A stretch of DNA of 64,000 nucleotides. Origin: Hyphomicrobiaceae bacterium UBA7697 (GTDB lineage Bacteria; Pseudomonadota; Alphaproteobacteria; Rhizobiales; Methyloligellaceae). The position numbers were made by a program, and so were the translations under genes. This document shows, piece by piece, positions 8,619 through 17,122 of the stretch. The notes under the pieces were generated by a model. That model searched no databases. It saw only the letters and a program-made list of their open reading frames with translations, and was not told the origin of the DNA. Within the stretch, counting starts at the first letter, position 1. Every line of letters begins with the position of its first letter. The stretch spans positions 496,001 through 560,000 of the forward strand of contig DLGJ01000008.1 of the NCBI GenBank assembly GCA_002482645.1, written 5' to 3'.

Positions 8619-9996
8619 CGGATCCCTTTATCGGTGTTGGCGGCTCCCATCTTTGCCGCAAGGTGACGAACTCTTCCGCCAAACTCGGATGAAGCGCCAT
8701 GGTGGAATCGAAATCGGCCTTGGTCGCGCCGAGCCTCAGCGGGATCGCCGCCATCTGCGCGATCTCCGCCGCGTCGGGTCCGACCATATGCAGGCCGAGC
8801 ACCCTATCGCTGTCCGCATCCACGACCAGCTTCATGAACACCTTCTCGCCGCGCCCGCTCAAGGTCGCGCGCATGGGGCGGAACGTCGTCTTATAAACAT
8901 GAACCTCGTGGTCCTTGCGGGCGTCCCGCTCGGTTAGCCCGACGGTTCCGATCTCGGGCTCGGTGAACACCGCCGTCGGGATGAAGCCGTAGTCCATGGC
9001 TTTGGGCGCGCCTTGGAACACGGTCTCGACGAAGGCCGTCCCTTCCCGGATCGCCACCGGCGTGAGATTGGCCCGGTCGGTCACGTCGCCCACCGCATAG
9101 ATGCTGTCGGCGGACGTCTTCGAATAGGCATCGACGATCACCCGGCCATTGCCGCCGAGGTCGACCCCGGCGGCTTCGAGCCCGAGCCCCTTCGTATTGG
9201 GCGTCCGGCCCGTGGCCGCCATGACCGCCGAGCTGTGCAGGATATCGCCATCGGTCAGCGCGACACGGTAGCGGTCGCCGTCCTTCTCGATGGCGGCGAT
9301 GTTCGTATCCATCCGCAAATCGACGCCGCGATCCCGCAGCGACTCGGCCACCTGGTCCCGAAGGTCGTCGTCGAACCCGCGCAGGATCTGATCGCCGCGA
9401 TAGACCACCGTCACGGGAACGCCGAGGCCGGCGAAGATCGAGCAGAACTCCATGCCGATATAGCCCGCGCCCAGGATGACGATGCTCTCCGGCAGCGCCG
9501 TAAGCTGGAAGCACTCGTTCGAGCTGATGAAATGCTCCGCGCCCGGCAGGGACGGATACGACGGCGTCGATCCGGTGGCGATCAGAATGTACTCGGCCGA
9601 TATCGGAGCCTCGCGACCGGTCAGCCGCACGCCGTGCGGGCCCTCGACGGTCGCGCGCGTCAAGAAGCGCTCCACCCCGGCATTATCCAACGTCCGCGTA
9701 TAGACGCCGTTGAGCCGGTCCACTTCGCGCTGCACGTTGTGGATCAGCGCCGGCCAGTCGAACTTGAGATCCTCATACGACCAGCCATAGGCCTTCGCGT
9801 CCTCGATCTCGGCGCCGTAGCGGCTTCCATAGACGAGCAGCTTCTTCGGCACGCAGCCGCGGATCACGCATGTGCCGCCGACCCGATATTCCTCCGCGAT
9901 GGCGACGCGCTTGCCGAGCTGCGCCGCGAGCCGGGCCGCGCGCACGCCGCCGGAACCCGCGCCAATGACGAACAGATCGTATTCGTAGTCGGACAC
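8605..9996 (-). CDS. gor: Glutathione-disulfide reductase
   Basis: Pyridine nucleotide-disulfide oxidoreductase of 463 residues that reduces GSSG with NADPH in the cytoplasm. The FAD motif VIGAGSGGVRAAR is at residues 10-22, and the redox-active disulfide is in GGTCVIRGCVPKK. The NADPH-binding Rossmann motif GAGYIGMEF is near residue 176, and the C-terminal catalytic His is in MALHPSLAEEF. The CVIRGC spacing matches glutathione reductase rather than lipoamide dehydrogenase or mercuric reductase. It overlaps the downstream SDR gene by 14 bases and is separated from rpiA by about 50 bases, so rpiA and gor may belong to one transcript. Confidence 0.93.
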   Translation of the reverse strand: MSDYEYDLFVIGAGSGGVRAARLAAQLGKRVAIAEEYRVGGTCVIRGCVPKKLLVYGSRYGAEIEDAKAYGWSYEDLKFDWPALIHNVQREVDRLNGVYTRTLDNAGVERFLTRATVEGPHGVRLTGREAPISAEYILIATGSTPSYPSLPGAEHFISSNECFQLTALPESIVILGAGYIGMEFCSIFAGLGVPVTVVYRGDQILRGFDDDLRDQVAESLRDRGVDLRMDTNIAAIEKDGDRYRVALTDGDILHSSAVMAATGRTPNTKGLGLEAAGVDLGGNGRVIVDAYSKTSADSIYAVGDVTDRANLTPVAIREGTAFVETVFQGAPKAMDYGFIPTAVFTEPEIGTVGLTERDARKDHEVHVYKTTFRPMRATLSGRGEKVFMKLVVDADSDRVLGLHMVGPDAAEIAQMAAIPLRLGATKADFDSTMALHPSLAEEFVTLRQRWEPPTPIKGSDAAA

Positions 9997-10047
9997 TTTC
10001 GGTCGATACTCCCGTTCGTCTCTTCGATGAGGACCGGCGCCGGCCGG

Positions 10048-10767
10048 TCAGGCGCCTGGGCGCCGCAGAACGTTGACGCCCCGCGCACCCCCGACGATTG
10101 CCATATCGCAAAGGCCGAGGAAAAGCCCGTGCTCCACAACGCCGGGAACCCGCGTCAAGGCGAATGCCAGGACTTCCGGTTCGGCGATTCTAGGAAACGC
10201 GCAATCGACGATGAGGTTGCCCTGATCGGTGACGAAAGGCAGATCGCCATTGCCCGGCCGCAAACGGATATCGCCCTCGCAACCGGCCTCGGCCGCCAAG
10301 GCCTCGATGAGACGCATGGTCGCCTTCAGGCCGAACCGCACCACCTCGATGGGGAGCGGATGGGAACCGAGCGTCTTCGAGACCTTGCTGTCGTCGGCGA
10401 TGACCACCATGCGCTCGGACGCGGTCGCGACGATCTTCTCGCGCAGCAGCGCGCCGCCTCCGCCCTTGATGAGACGGAGCTGGTCGTCGATCTCGTCGGC
10501 GCCGTCCACCGTCAGATCGAGCTGCGGCGTGTCGTCCAGCGTGGTCAGCGGAATATTCAGCGATTGGGCATGGGCGTGCGTCGCCTCGGAGGTCGGAACG
10601 CAAATGACGTTCAGTCCGTCCCGCACCCGCGCGCCGACTTCCTCGACGAAGTGATAGGCCGTCGAGCCCGTGCCGAGCCCCAGACGCATACCCGGTTTCA
10701 CGAGCTCGATGGCGGCCTTCGCGGCCGCCGCCTTGTAACGATCGGCTGTCGCCGCGCTTTCCGCCAT
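10048..10767 (-). CDS. rpiA: Ribose-5-phosphate isomerase A
   Basis: Interconverts ribose 5-phosphate and ribulose 5-phosphate in the pentose phosphate pathway. The 239-residue protein contains GLGTGSTAYHFVEEVG (phosphate-binding loop near residue 30), VDGADEIDDQLRLIKGGG and GALLREKIVA (catalytic Asp, Lys and Glu). The start is taken as the ATG that overlaps the gabD stop by one base (TGATG). The TTG one codon earlier is less likely. This layout points to translational coupling with gabD. Confidence 0.94.
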   Translation of the reverse strand: MAESAATADRYKAAAAKAAIELVKPGMRLGLGTGSTAYHFVEEVGARVRDGLNVICVPTSEATHAHAQSLNIPLTTLDDTPQLDLTVDGADEIDDQLRLIKGGGGALLREKIVATASERMVVIADDSKVSKTLGSHPLPIEVVRFGLKATMRLIEALAAEAGCEGDIRLRPGNGDLPFVTDQGNLIVDCAFPRIAEPEVLAFALTRVPGVVEHGLFLGLCDMAIVGGARGVNVLRRPGA

Positions 10768-12215
10768 CAACCGCCGAGTCCCCCCATCATGACGTATTTC
10801 AGCTCCAAGAATTCTTCTATGCCGTGGTGAGAGCCCTCACGGCCCTGGCCGGATTCCTTCACGCCGCCGAACGGAGCGAGTTCCGTGGAGATCATGCCTT
10901 CGTTGATGCCGATCATGCCATAGTCGAGCGCTTCGGCCACCCGCCACGCGCGCGCAATGTCGCGGGTGTAGAAATAGGCCGCAAGACCGAACGGCGTGTC
11001 GTTGGCCATGGCGATCGCCTCGGCATCGTCCGCGAAGCGGAACAGCGCCGCGACGGGCCCGAACGTCTCTTCCCGCGCGATCCGCATGGCGGGGCTAACG
11101 TCCGTCAGCACGGTCGGTTGGAAGAACGTCCCTCCCCGCTTGTCGGGAGCGCCGCCCAGCACCGCCTTGGCCCCGTGTTTCAACGCGTCCGCGACATGGG
11201 CCTCGACCTTCTTAAGGCCCGCCTCGTTGATGAGCGGGCCCTGGGACACGCCGTCCTCCGTGCCGTCCCCGACCTTGAGATGGGACACCGCCTCCGCGAG
11301 CTTCCCGGCGAAGCGATCGTAGATCCCGCTCTGCACGAGGATGCGGTTGGCGCTGACGCAGGTCTGCCCCGAATTCCGGAACTTCGAGGCCATGGCGCCC
11401 GCCACCGCCGCATCGAGATCCGCATCGTCGAAGACGATGAAAGGCGCGTTGCCGCCAAGCTCGAGCGACAGCTTCTTCACCGTGCCGGCGGACTGGCGCA
11501 TGAGGAGCTTCCCGACCTCGGTCGAGCCGGTGAAGGTGATCATGCGCACTTGCGGGTTCGAGGTCAGTTCGCCGCCGATCTGCTCCGCATCGCCCGTCAC
11601 CACATTGATGACGCCCGGCGGGAAGCCGGCGCGCACGGCAAGCTCGGCGAGTGCCAGGGCTGACAGAGGCGTCTCCGGGGCCGGCTTGACCACCACCGTG
11701 CAACCGGCCGCGAGCGCGGGCGAGATCTTGCGCGTGATCATGGCCAGCGGGAAGTTCCACGGCGTGATGGCGCCGACGACGCCGACCGGCTGTTTCAGCA
11801 CCAGCACGCGGCCGCTCTTCTTCGGGGTCGGAATGATCTCCCCGGCAATGCGCTTGGCCTCTTCGGCATAGAACTCGGTGAAGGCCGAGCCGTAATCGAC
11901 TTCCGCGCGCGCCTCCGCCAAGGGCTTGCCTTGTTCGGCCGTCATGAGCCGGGCGAGATCTTCGGCATGCTCCCGCTGAAGGTCGTACCAGCGGCGCAAG
12001 ACGGCGCCCCGTTCCTTGGCGAGCAGCCCGCTCCAGGCCGGAAATGCCGCATGCGCGGCCTCGATGGCCTCACGGGTCTCTTCCGCGCCGAGGCCGGGCA
12101 CGCGCCCCACGACGGCGCCCGTCGCGGGGTTGAGGACGTCAAGCGCCGGCGTTCCGACCCAGGCCCCGCCGACAAGGCACTGGTCCTTGATGAGTGTCGG
12201 TGTCTTGAGTTGCAT
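10767..12215 (-). CDS. gabD: Succinate-semialdehyde dehydrogenase (NAD(P)+)
   Basis: Aldehyde dehydrogenase of 482 residues. Family motifs are ITPWNFPLAMITRK, FTGSTEVGK, LELGGNAPFIVFDDADLD with the general-base Glu, and the nucleophilic Cys in NSGQTCVSANR. The end (KESGQGREGSHHGIEEFLE) matches the GabD class. It would oxidise succinate semialdehyde to succinate, the last step of the GABA shunt. The glutamate decarboxylase gene at about 17-18.5 kb could feed the same shunt, but no GABA transaminase is seen in the window. It is the first gene of a gabD-rpiA pair, and its start faces the divergent HAD phosphatase gene across about 57 bases. Confidence 0.9.
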   Translation of the reverse strand: MQLKTPTLIKDQCLVGGAWVGTPALDVLNPATGAVVGRVPGLGAEETREAIEAAHAAFPAWSGLLAKERGAVLRRWYDLQREHAEDLARLMTAEQGKPLAEARAEVDYGSAFTEFYAEEAKRIAGEIIPTPKKSGRVLVLKQPVGVVGAITPWNFPLAMITRKISPALAAGCTVVVKPAPETPLSALALAELAVRAGFPPGVINVVTGDAEQIGGELTSNPQVRMITFTGSTEVGKLLMRQSAGTVKKLSLELGGNAPFIVFDDADLDAAVAGAMASKFRNSGQTCVSANRILVQSGIYDRFAGKLAEAVSHLKVGDGTEDGVSQGPLINEAGLKKVEAHVADALKHGAKAVLGGAPDKRGGTFFQPTVLTDVSPAMRIAREETFGPVAALFRFADDAEAIAMANDTPFGLAAYFYTRDIARAWRVAEALDYGMIGINEGMISTELAPFGGVKESGQGREGSHHGIEEFLELKYVMMGGLGG

Positions 12216-12272
12216 GGCCCGCTCTCTACGCCGCCGCTTGCCCTACAGCAAGTCACGTGTGAGAGAGACGCC

Positions 12273-12956
12273 ATGTTCAAGAAGGTCACATTCGTCTTCG
12301 ATCTCGACGGGACACTCGTCGATACGGCCCCGGACCTCACCAACGCCTTGAATCACGCGCTGAAATTGCATGGGCACCCGCCCGTGGAGGCCGAGCGCGT
12401 GCGCGAGGCGGTGGGCCGCGGGGCACCGGCCATGATCTTCGAGGCCCTCGGCACCGGGATCGGCACGGACGGCATCCTGGCCGACTTCCTGGTCCACTAC
12501 GAGGCCAATATCGCGGCGGAGAGCCGCCCCTACCCGGGGGCCGTCGCGGCCCTCGAAGGATTGACCGCCGCGGGCGCCAAGCTCGCGGTTTGCACCAACA
12601 AGCGCGAACGGCTGGCGAGGCTCCTCCTTGACACTCTCGGCATCGGCCATCACTTCGCCGCCATCGCGGGCCGCGACACATTCGACGTGTCGAAGCCTCA
12701 TCCCGGCCATCTGCTCGGGACCATCGCCGCCTCGGGAGGGACCGCGGCCCGCGCGGTCATGGTCGGCGACGGCGCCGTCGACATTCAGGCGGCCGCTGCG
12801 GCCGGCGTCCCGTCCGTCCTCGTCTCGTTCGGCTATTGCCCGCCGCCGCCGGAGGGCCCCCGCCCCGGCGCGGTTATCGACCGGTTCGAGACCCTTCAGA
12901 CCGCGGCCGGACTCCTCCTCAAACGCTTGACAGACCGCGACCCGTCCCCTTCCTAA
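12273..12956 (+). CDS. gph: HAD phosphatase, phosphoglycolate phosphatase-like
   Basis: HAD superfamily hydrolase of 227 residues. Motif I is FVFDLDGTLVDTAPDL at residues 7-22, with the nucleophile and acid/base aspartates. Motif II lies in LAVCTNKRE, and motifs III and IV are around KPHPGHLL and MVGDGAVDIQAAAAAG. The cap domain and the overall match fit phosphoglycolate phosphatase (Gph), which recycles 2-phosphoglycolate. Substrate assignment within this superfamily is only moderately secure. The open frame extends upstream into gabD antisense sequence. The chosen ATG follows a GAGAGAG ribosome-binding sequence and begins at the first family-conserved residues. Confidence 0.82.
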   Translation: MFKKVTFVFDLDGTLVDTAPDLTNALNHALKLHGHPPVEAERVREAVGRGAPAMIFEALGTGIGTDGILADFLVHYEANIAAESRPYPGAVAALEGLTAAGAKLAVCTNKRERLARLLLDTLGIGHHFAAIAGRDTFDVSKPHPGHLLGTIAASGGTAARAVMVGDGAVDIQAAAAAGVPSVLVSFGYCPPPPEGPRPGAVIDRFETLQTAAGLLLKRLTDRDPSPS

Positions 12957-13071
12957 TAGCGGCGGGCGTCGCGAGGGGGGATGCGGCCGCAAGCGCGAGA
13001 CCGGGTACAATCGACAGCCACAATTGCGCGCTACGTACGGGAACTGAGTTTTTGCGCCAAGGAGAACATGA

Positions 13072-13392
13072 ATGCGCGAACGCATTGTGATCAGCGCTTG
13101 CCTCGTCCTGCTGATGGGCGGAACGGCCCTAGCGCAGGATGCTGCCGGAGACGCCTGCGTGAACCAGCTTGCCGAGACCGAGAGCCTCGTGGACCAGACC
13201 GTCAACGCCAAGGCCCTCGACGAGGGCGATGTCGAAGAGGTGAACATGCTTCTCGACGAGGCCGACGCGGCCTGCACCGATGGGGACTACGGCAAGGCCA
13301 AGACCAAACTCGCCAAGGTCAAGACGATGCTCGAGGCGGCCCCGCCAATGGCCGCCGAGCCGGCCGACCCCGCCGAACTGCCGGAGCAATAG
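13072..13392 (+). CDS. Small secreted hypothetical protein
   Basis: A 106-residue protein with a clear signal peptide (MRERIVISACLVLLMGGTALAQ, probable cleavage after ALA or AQ). The acidic helical mature part has three cysteines (ACVNQ, AACTDG region) and a C-terminal Ala/Pro/Glu tail. The start has an AAGGAGAA ribosome-binding sequence 8 bases upstream. Codon use resembles the neighbours. I do not recognise the family. The repeated short helices (LLDEADAACTDGDYGKAKTKL) look like a small periplasmic helical protein. It stands alone between gph and tRNA-Val. Confidence 0.7.
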   Translation: MRERIVISACLVLLMGGTALAQDAAGDACVNQLAETESLVDQTVNAKALDEGDVEEVNMLLDEADAACTDGDYGKAKTKLAKVKTMLEAAPPMAAEPADPAELPEQ

Positions 13393-13545
13393 ACCGCCCC
13401 CCAAAATCGTTCGCGTTTCGCATAGCAGGCGCCTTGACTTCGCGAGAGGCCGCTCGCTAAATGCGCGCTTCCGATCGCGTCCCCTCCAAATACGAGGCCA
13501 GAACGCGTTGAGAGCCTTCGGCGCTTTGCGCCGCGAGCTCGGTAC

Positions 13546-13621
13546 GGGCGGTTAGCTCAGCTGGTAGAGCACTGTGTTCACATCGCAGGGGTCACTGGTT
13601 CAAGTCCAGTACCGCCCACCA
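13546..13621 (+). tRNA. tRNA-Val(CAC)
   Basis: A 76-base cloverleaf can be folded by eye. The acceptor arms GGGCGGT and ACCGCCC pair fully. The D arm is GCTC/GAGC with loop AGCTGGTA. The anticodon stem CTGTG/CGCAG (one G-U pair) carries loop TTCACAT, which places anticodon CAC and decodes the valine codon GUG. The T arm has GGTTCAAGTCC. The discriminator is A, and CCA is encoded in the DNA. Confidence 0.95.
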
Positions 13622-13755
13622 TTCATTTTGACGGGCAGCCGGGCGCGTGAGCCCCGCGGCTCTTGCATGTCCCGAGAACGGGACAAGGCGTTTCGCGGCG
13701 AGCGCGTTCGCACACGGCCGCGCGGATCAACAGGCGGCCTTGTGCCAGCGCGCCA

Positions 13756-15255
13756 TCAAGCGACGATGCGCTCGGCCGTCCACATGCCGGCATTGTCGAG
13801 GATGAGATCCGGATCGTCGTATTGTTCGCGCAGCAGGCGCTTATAGAGTTTGCCTTCGCTCTCGCGATCGACCGGCGGCTTCACGCCGAGCATCCGTGAA
13901 AGGGCCTCCTCCAGCGCGGTGGAGGTACCGCTTCCCTCGTCGAATTGCGCCTTCTTCCGCCAGACCAAATCGGCCGGCAGCAGATCCTCGCAGGCCTTGC
14001 GCAGAATCCACTTTTCCGTCGTTTCGTGCGTCGCCTCGTCGGTGATCCTGATCTTGAGCGATGCCGGAATGGACTGGGCAAAGTCGATCAGATCGCGGTC
14101 GAGGAACGGCGTCCGCGCTTCCAGACCTTGCGCCATGGTGATCCTGTCCACGCGCTGCAGATTGATGTTGTGCATGGCCCCGAGCGACCGCGTGAGTTCG
14201 TCGGCCAAGGCTCTGGGCCGGCGCGCGTAGGCATGATGGTAAGCGTAGCCGGCGAACAACTCGTCCGCCCCCTCGCCCGTCAGGATCGCCTTCACATGGC
14301 GGCGGGCCAGCGTGGTCACGAAGTGCGTGGGCAGCGCGCTCGGCACCACGTCGACATCCGCGCTCTCGAGGTGATAGATCACATGCGGCAGGATCTCGAT
14401 GAGATCGTCCGCCGTGAACACCATCTCGTAATGATCGGACCCGATATGTTCGGCGACGGCGCGCGCGGCCTCGAGGTCGGGGCTTCCTTCCGTGCCGACC
14501 GAGAACGTCTTCAGCGGATGGTCGACGGCACGCGCGGCGAGAGCGGCGATGACCGAGGAGTCGAGACCGCCGGACAGAAAAGCCCCCACCTCGACGTCGG
14601 CCACCATCCATTTCTGCACGGCGCCTTCGAGGACGAGCCGCAATTCGCGCCAGATCGGTTCGGGGTCCTCTCCCGGCCCCAGCTCCGCCGCGCCCTGCGG
14701 CATGCGGTACCATTCGCGAAAGCCGTCCATGCTGTCGAACATCGCACCCGGATCGATGGGCTCGACATCGCTGAGGCCAAGCCCGTCGAAGGCCTTCAAC
14801 TCCGAGGCGAAGGCCAAGCCGTCGCCGATGCGCGCCATGTAGAGCGGCTTGATGCCCAGGGGGTCGCGTGCGGCGATGATACGGTCGGGCGTCGCCAGGA
14901 CGAATGCGAACATCCCGTCGAGTTTCGAGATCCACCGCGCCGCGTCGGAGCGGAACAAATGCAGGATCGTTTCGCTGTCGCTGAGGGTCTCGAAAGCGCT
15001 TTCACCGAGAATGGCTCTCAAGTCCGCGTAGTTATAGATCTCACCGTTGGCCACCAGAAGGTTCTCGGCGCTGTAGATCGGTTGGGTCCCGGTCTCCAAA
15101 CCGATGATCGACAGCCGGCAATGGGCCATCACCGCGGGAACGTTGGGAACTTGGGTGACGCGTACGTCGTCGGGCCCGCGGTGAGCTATCTTTTCAATCA
15201 TCCGCTGCGCCAGCGCCAAATCATCAATTTTCCAAAGACAAACAAAGCCACACAT
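13756..15255 (-). CDS. asnB: Asparagine synthase (glutamine-hydrolysing)
   Basis: Converts aspartate, glutamine and ATP to asparagine. The 499-residue protein starts with MCGFVCLW, which sets the start because Cys2 is the nucleophile of the N-terminal class II glutaminase domain. HRGPDD, GLETGTQPI and VANGEIYNYADLR follow. The synthetase domain has the PP-loop AFLSGGLDSSVIAA, LTGEGADELFAGYAYH and EARTPFLDRDLIDFA. The stretch VWRKKAQFDEGSGT resembles the E. coli AsnB C-terminus. It is shorter than E. coli AsnB (about 550 residues), but no catalytic block is missing. A GGAGC sequence lies before the ATG. The gene converges with tRNA-Val. Confidence 0.92.
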   Translation of the reverse strand: MCGFVCLWKIDDLALAQRMIEKIAHRGPDDVRVTQVPNVPAVMAHCRLSIIGLETGTQPIYSAENLLVANGEIYNYADLRAILGESAFETLSDSETILHLFRSDAARWISKLDGMFAFVLATPDRIIAARDPLGIKPLYMARIGDGLAFASELKAFDGLGLSDVEPIDPGAMFDSMDGFREWYRMPQGAAELGPGEDPEPIWRELRLVLEGAVQKWMVADVEVGAFLSGGLDSSVIAALAARAVDHPLKTFSVGTEGSPDLEAARAVAEHIGSDHYEMVFTADDLIEILPHVIYHLESADVDVVPSALPTHFVTTLARRHVKAILTGEGADELFAGYAYHHAYARRPRALADELTRSLGAMHNINLQRVDRITMAQGLEARTPFLDRDLIDFAQSIPASLKIRITDEATHETTEKWILRKACEDLLPADLVWRKKAQFDEGSGTSTALEEALSRMLGVKPPVDRESEGKLYKRLLREQYDDPDLILDNAGMWTAERIVA

Positions 15256-15730
15256 CACTGCTCCAAATTCTTTTTTTGGTTGAGAAAGCCCTTCCGGCGA
15301 GGGATGCATACTACAAATGAACACATTTTGTTAGGGGGGTGGGGCAGAAAGCCTTATGCCGGGCGCAGATTTTATGCCGATATTTGTTGAATCTACGCCA
15401 ATACCTGCCGATTCCAACACGCCCGACAGTGTCATGTTCGAGGAGCTTCGGGAGCCCGTGGCGAACGCGGCCCAATACTCGCCGGACGAGGCAGGACCAG
15501 CGCGCTATCGCTTTGACTTGAATGGATAAAAGGGAATTGTGGGGAGGCGCGGCCCGGGTCGTCGATCGGGCTGGAGCAGAGTGCCAGCGACGGACGTGAG
15601 ACCGAAGGCGCAGATCGTCCCAACGAGCACGAGCCGTACGCTCATATACGGATGGGACAAGCATGGGCGAGAAGCCCGCGGGCGATCGGCCTGGCGATGG
15701 TCGCCAGCGGGTCCCTGTTCGCCCCTCGCC
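15256..15730. other. Gene-poor spacer between asnB and the MFS gene
   Basis: This 475-base stretch separates the asnB start from the end of the MFS gene. It is more AT-rich near asnB, including a run of T on the plus strand just upstream of the asnB start, and would hold the asnB promoter. No convincing -35/-10 pair or operator could be fixed by eye. The only coding candidate is the short signal-peptide-like frame described separately at 15505-15645. No RNA gene is recognised. Confidence 0.5.
15505..15645 (-). CDS. Possible small secreted peptide
   Basis: A 46-residue open frame opens with a textbook signal-peptide pattern (MSVRLVLVGTICAFGLTSVA, then GTLLQPD). It ends in a Pro/Arg-rich, basic tail (PGPRLP, FYPFKSKR). 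No Shine-Dalgarno sequence is obvious and the family is unknown. In high-GC DNA such a pattern can arise by chance, so this is a weak candidate. It lies downstream of the MFS gene on the same strand. Confidence 0.28.
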   Translation of the reverse strand: MSVRLVLVGTICAFGLTSVAGTLLQPDRRPGPRLPTIPFYPFKSKR

Positions 15731-17050
15731 TTACCGCGTGGCGCGCATCGCCCAACCGGCCCAGGCAAAGATCGCGATACCGGCGATGCCGAAGAGCTGA
15801 ACCGCGATCAATCCCGCGGTCAGGCCCGCACCCATTCCACCCCAAGCGTCGGAAACCGCTCCGACAACGAGAGGGCCGAGCCCCATACCGATGAAGTTCA
15901 TGCCGAACAGCAGCAGGGCCGATGCAACCGGGCGCTGCCGGACATCCACCCGACTGTGCAGCACGGCGATGGTTGGGGCCACATAGGCCGCGCCGGCGAT
16001 ACACGGCGCGATCAGCAACAGAAGCGCCATTTGCGTCGATCCCGTGAGCAACCCTGCAATCGCAAACGGCTTGGCGATCAGGAGCAACAGACCCGGGACC
16101 CACGCCATCCAACTTCTATTGCGCGCGCCGTACCGGTCGGCCAGCCGCCCCGCGGCGATGGTGCCGATGGCGCCCGCGCACCCGATCGCCACGGCCAGAT
16201 AAAGCCCCACCGACGCAAGCGACATTCCGTGCGCCCGCACCAGGAAGGTCGGCAACCACGCAATCATGCCGAAAGTCGTCACCGTATGCAGAACGGTCGC
16301 GGCGAACATCAGGCGCATCGGCGCGTCGCCCGCGATGCCGGCGGCCGTTTGGCGGAGGAGCTTCAGGCCGGGGACGGCCGTCGTTCCGCCGGACAACTGA
16401 CGCTCCGGTTCCGGGACGGTCAACCGGATGATCGCGGCCAGCAGAAGACCTGGAACGCCCGCAAGCAGCAACGCCGCGCGCCACCCGAAATACTGGGCCG
16501 CGAAGCCGCCGCCGACAAGCGCAAGCGCGACGCCGATATTGGCGCCCGACATGAACACGCCCATCGCGGAGGCCCGCTCGTGCGGCCCGTAGCGATCCGA
16601 GATCACGGCGTGGCTCGCCGGCAATGCTCCCGCCTCCCCGACGCCCACCCCCATGCGCGTGACAAGCAATTGCCAATAGCTCTGCGCAAGTCCGCTGAGC
16701 ATCGTCATCGCGCTCCATGCCACCACGGTGATCGCGATCATGTTGCGGCGGTTGAAGCGGCTGACCGCAAGCGCGAGAGGAAGACCGAGCGTGGAGAAAA
16801 ACAGCGCGAAGGCGATGCCGGACAGCAGCCCGAGCTGAATGTCGCTCAGAGCGAACTCGCGTCCGATCGGCGCGAGCGTGATCGCCAGCACTTGCCGGTC
16901 GAGATGCGCCAAGGCGAAATAGACCGTCAGAATGAAGAGCGTGTAGCGCCGCGAGTCGACGAGATAATAATCGAGCCAAGGTCTGGCCGGATCGCTTGTG
17001 GTCGTCACTGAAAAGCTCTTGGATCCCTGCAACGGAGAGTGAGGTAGCAT
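15731..17050 (-). CDS. MFS transporter, spinster-like
   Basis: Major facilitator superfamily protein of 439 residues with about 12 hydrophobic helices. Family features are ALAHLDRQVLAITL in helix 1, SRFNRRNMIAI in the loop 2-3 region, VGVGEAGALPASHAVISD and RYGPHERASAMGVFMSGANIG. These recur in the spinster-like bacterial MFS group, whose substrates are mostly unknown. The ATG used here lacks a close ribosome-binding site. A strong AAGGAGGTG lies about 20 bases upstream, so the precise start is uncertain. The gene lies directly downstream of gadB on the same strand (72 bases). It is not the amino-acid antiporter GadC, which belongs to the APC superfamily. Confidence 0.85.
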   Translation of the reverse strand: MLPHSPLQGSKSFSVTTTSDPARPWLDYYLVDSRRYTLFILTVYFALAHLDRQVLAITLAPIGREFALSDIQLGLLSGIAFALFFSTLGLPLALAVSRFNRRNMIAITVVAWSAMTMLSGLAQSYWQLLVTRMGVGVGEAGALPASHAVISDRYGPHERASAMGVFMSGANIGVALALVGGGFAAQYFGWRAALLLAGVPGLLLAAIIRLTVPEPERQLSGGTTAVPGLKLLRQTAAGIAGDAPMRLMFAATVLHTVTTFGMIAWLPTFLVRAHGMSLASVGLYLAVAIGCAGAIGTIAAGRLADRYGARNRSWMAWVPGLLLLIAKPFAIAGLLTGSTQMALLLLIAPCIAGAAYVAPTIAVLHSRVDVRQRPVASALLLFGMNFIGMGLGPLVVGAVSDAWGGMGAGLTAGLIAVQLFGIAGIAIFAWAGWAMRATR

Positions 17051-17122
17051 AGGCGGCGGCGCGATTGCACCTCCTTCTTCGGCCCGGGAAACGCGAACGC
17101 GCGTGACGGAGAATGCCCCGCG

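Noticed and set aside
13649..13662. Small GAGCC/GGCTC hairpin after tRNA-Val as a terminator
   Set aside because: The stem is only 5 bp and no T tract follows, so it falls within chance for GC-rich DNA.
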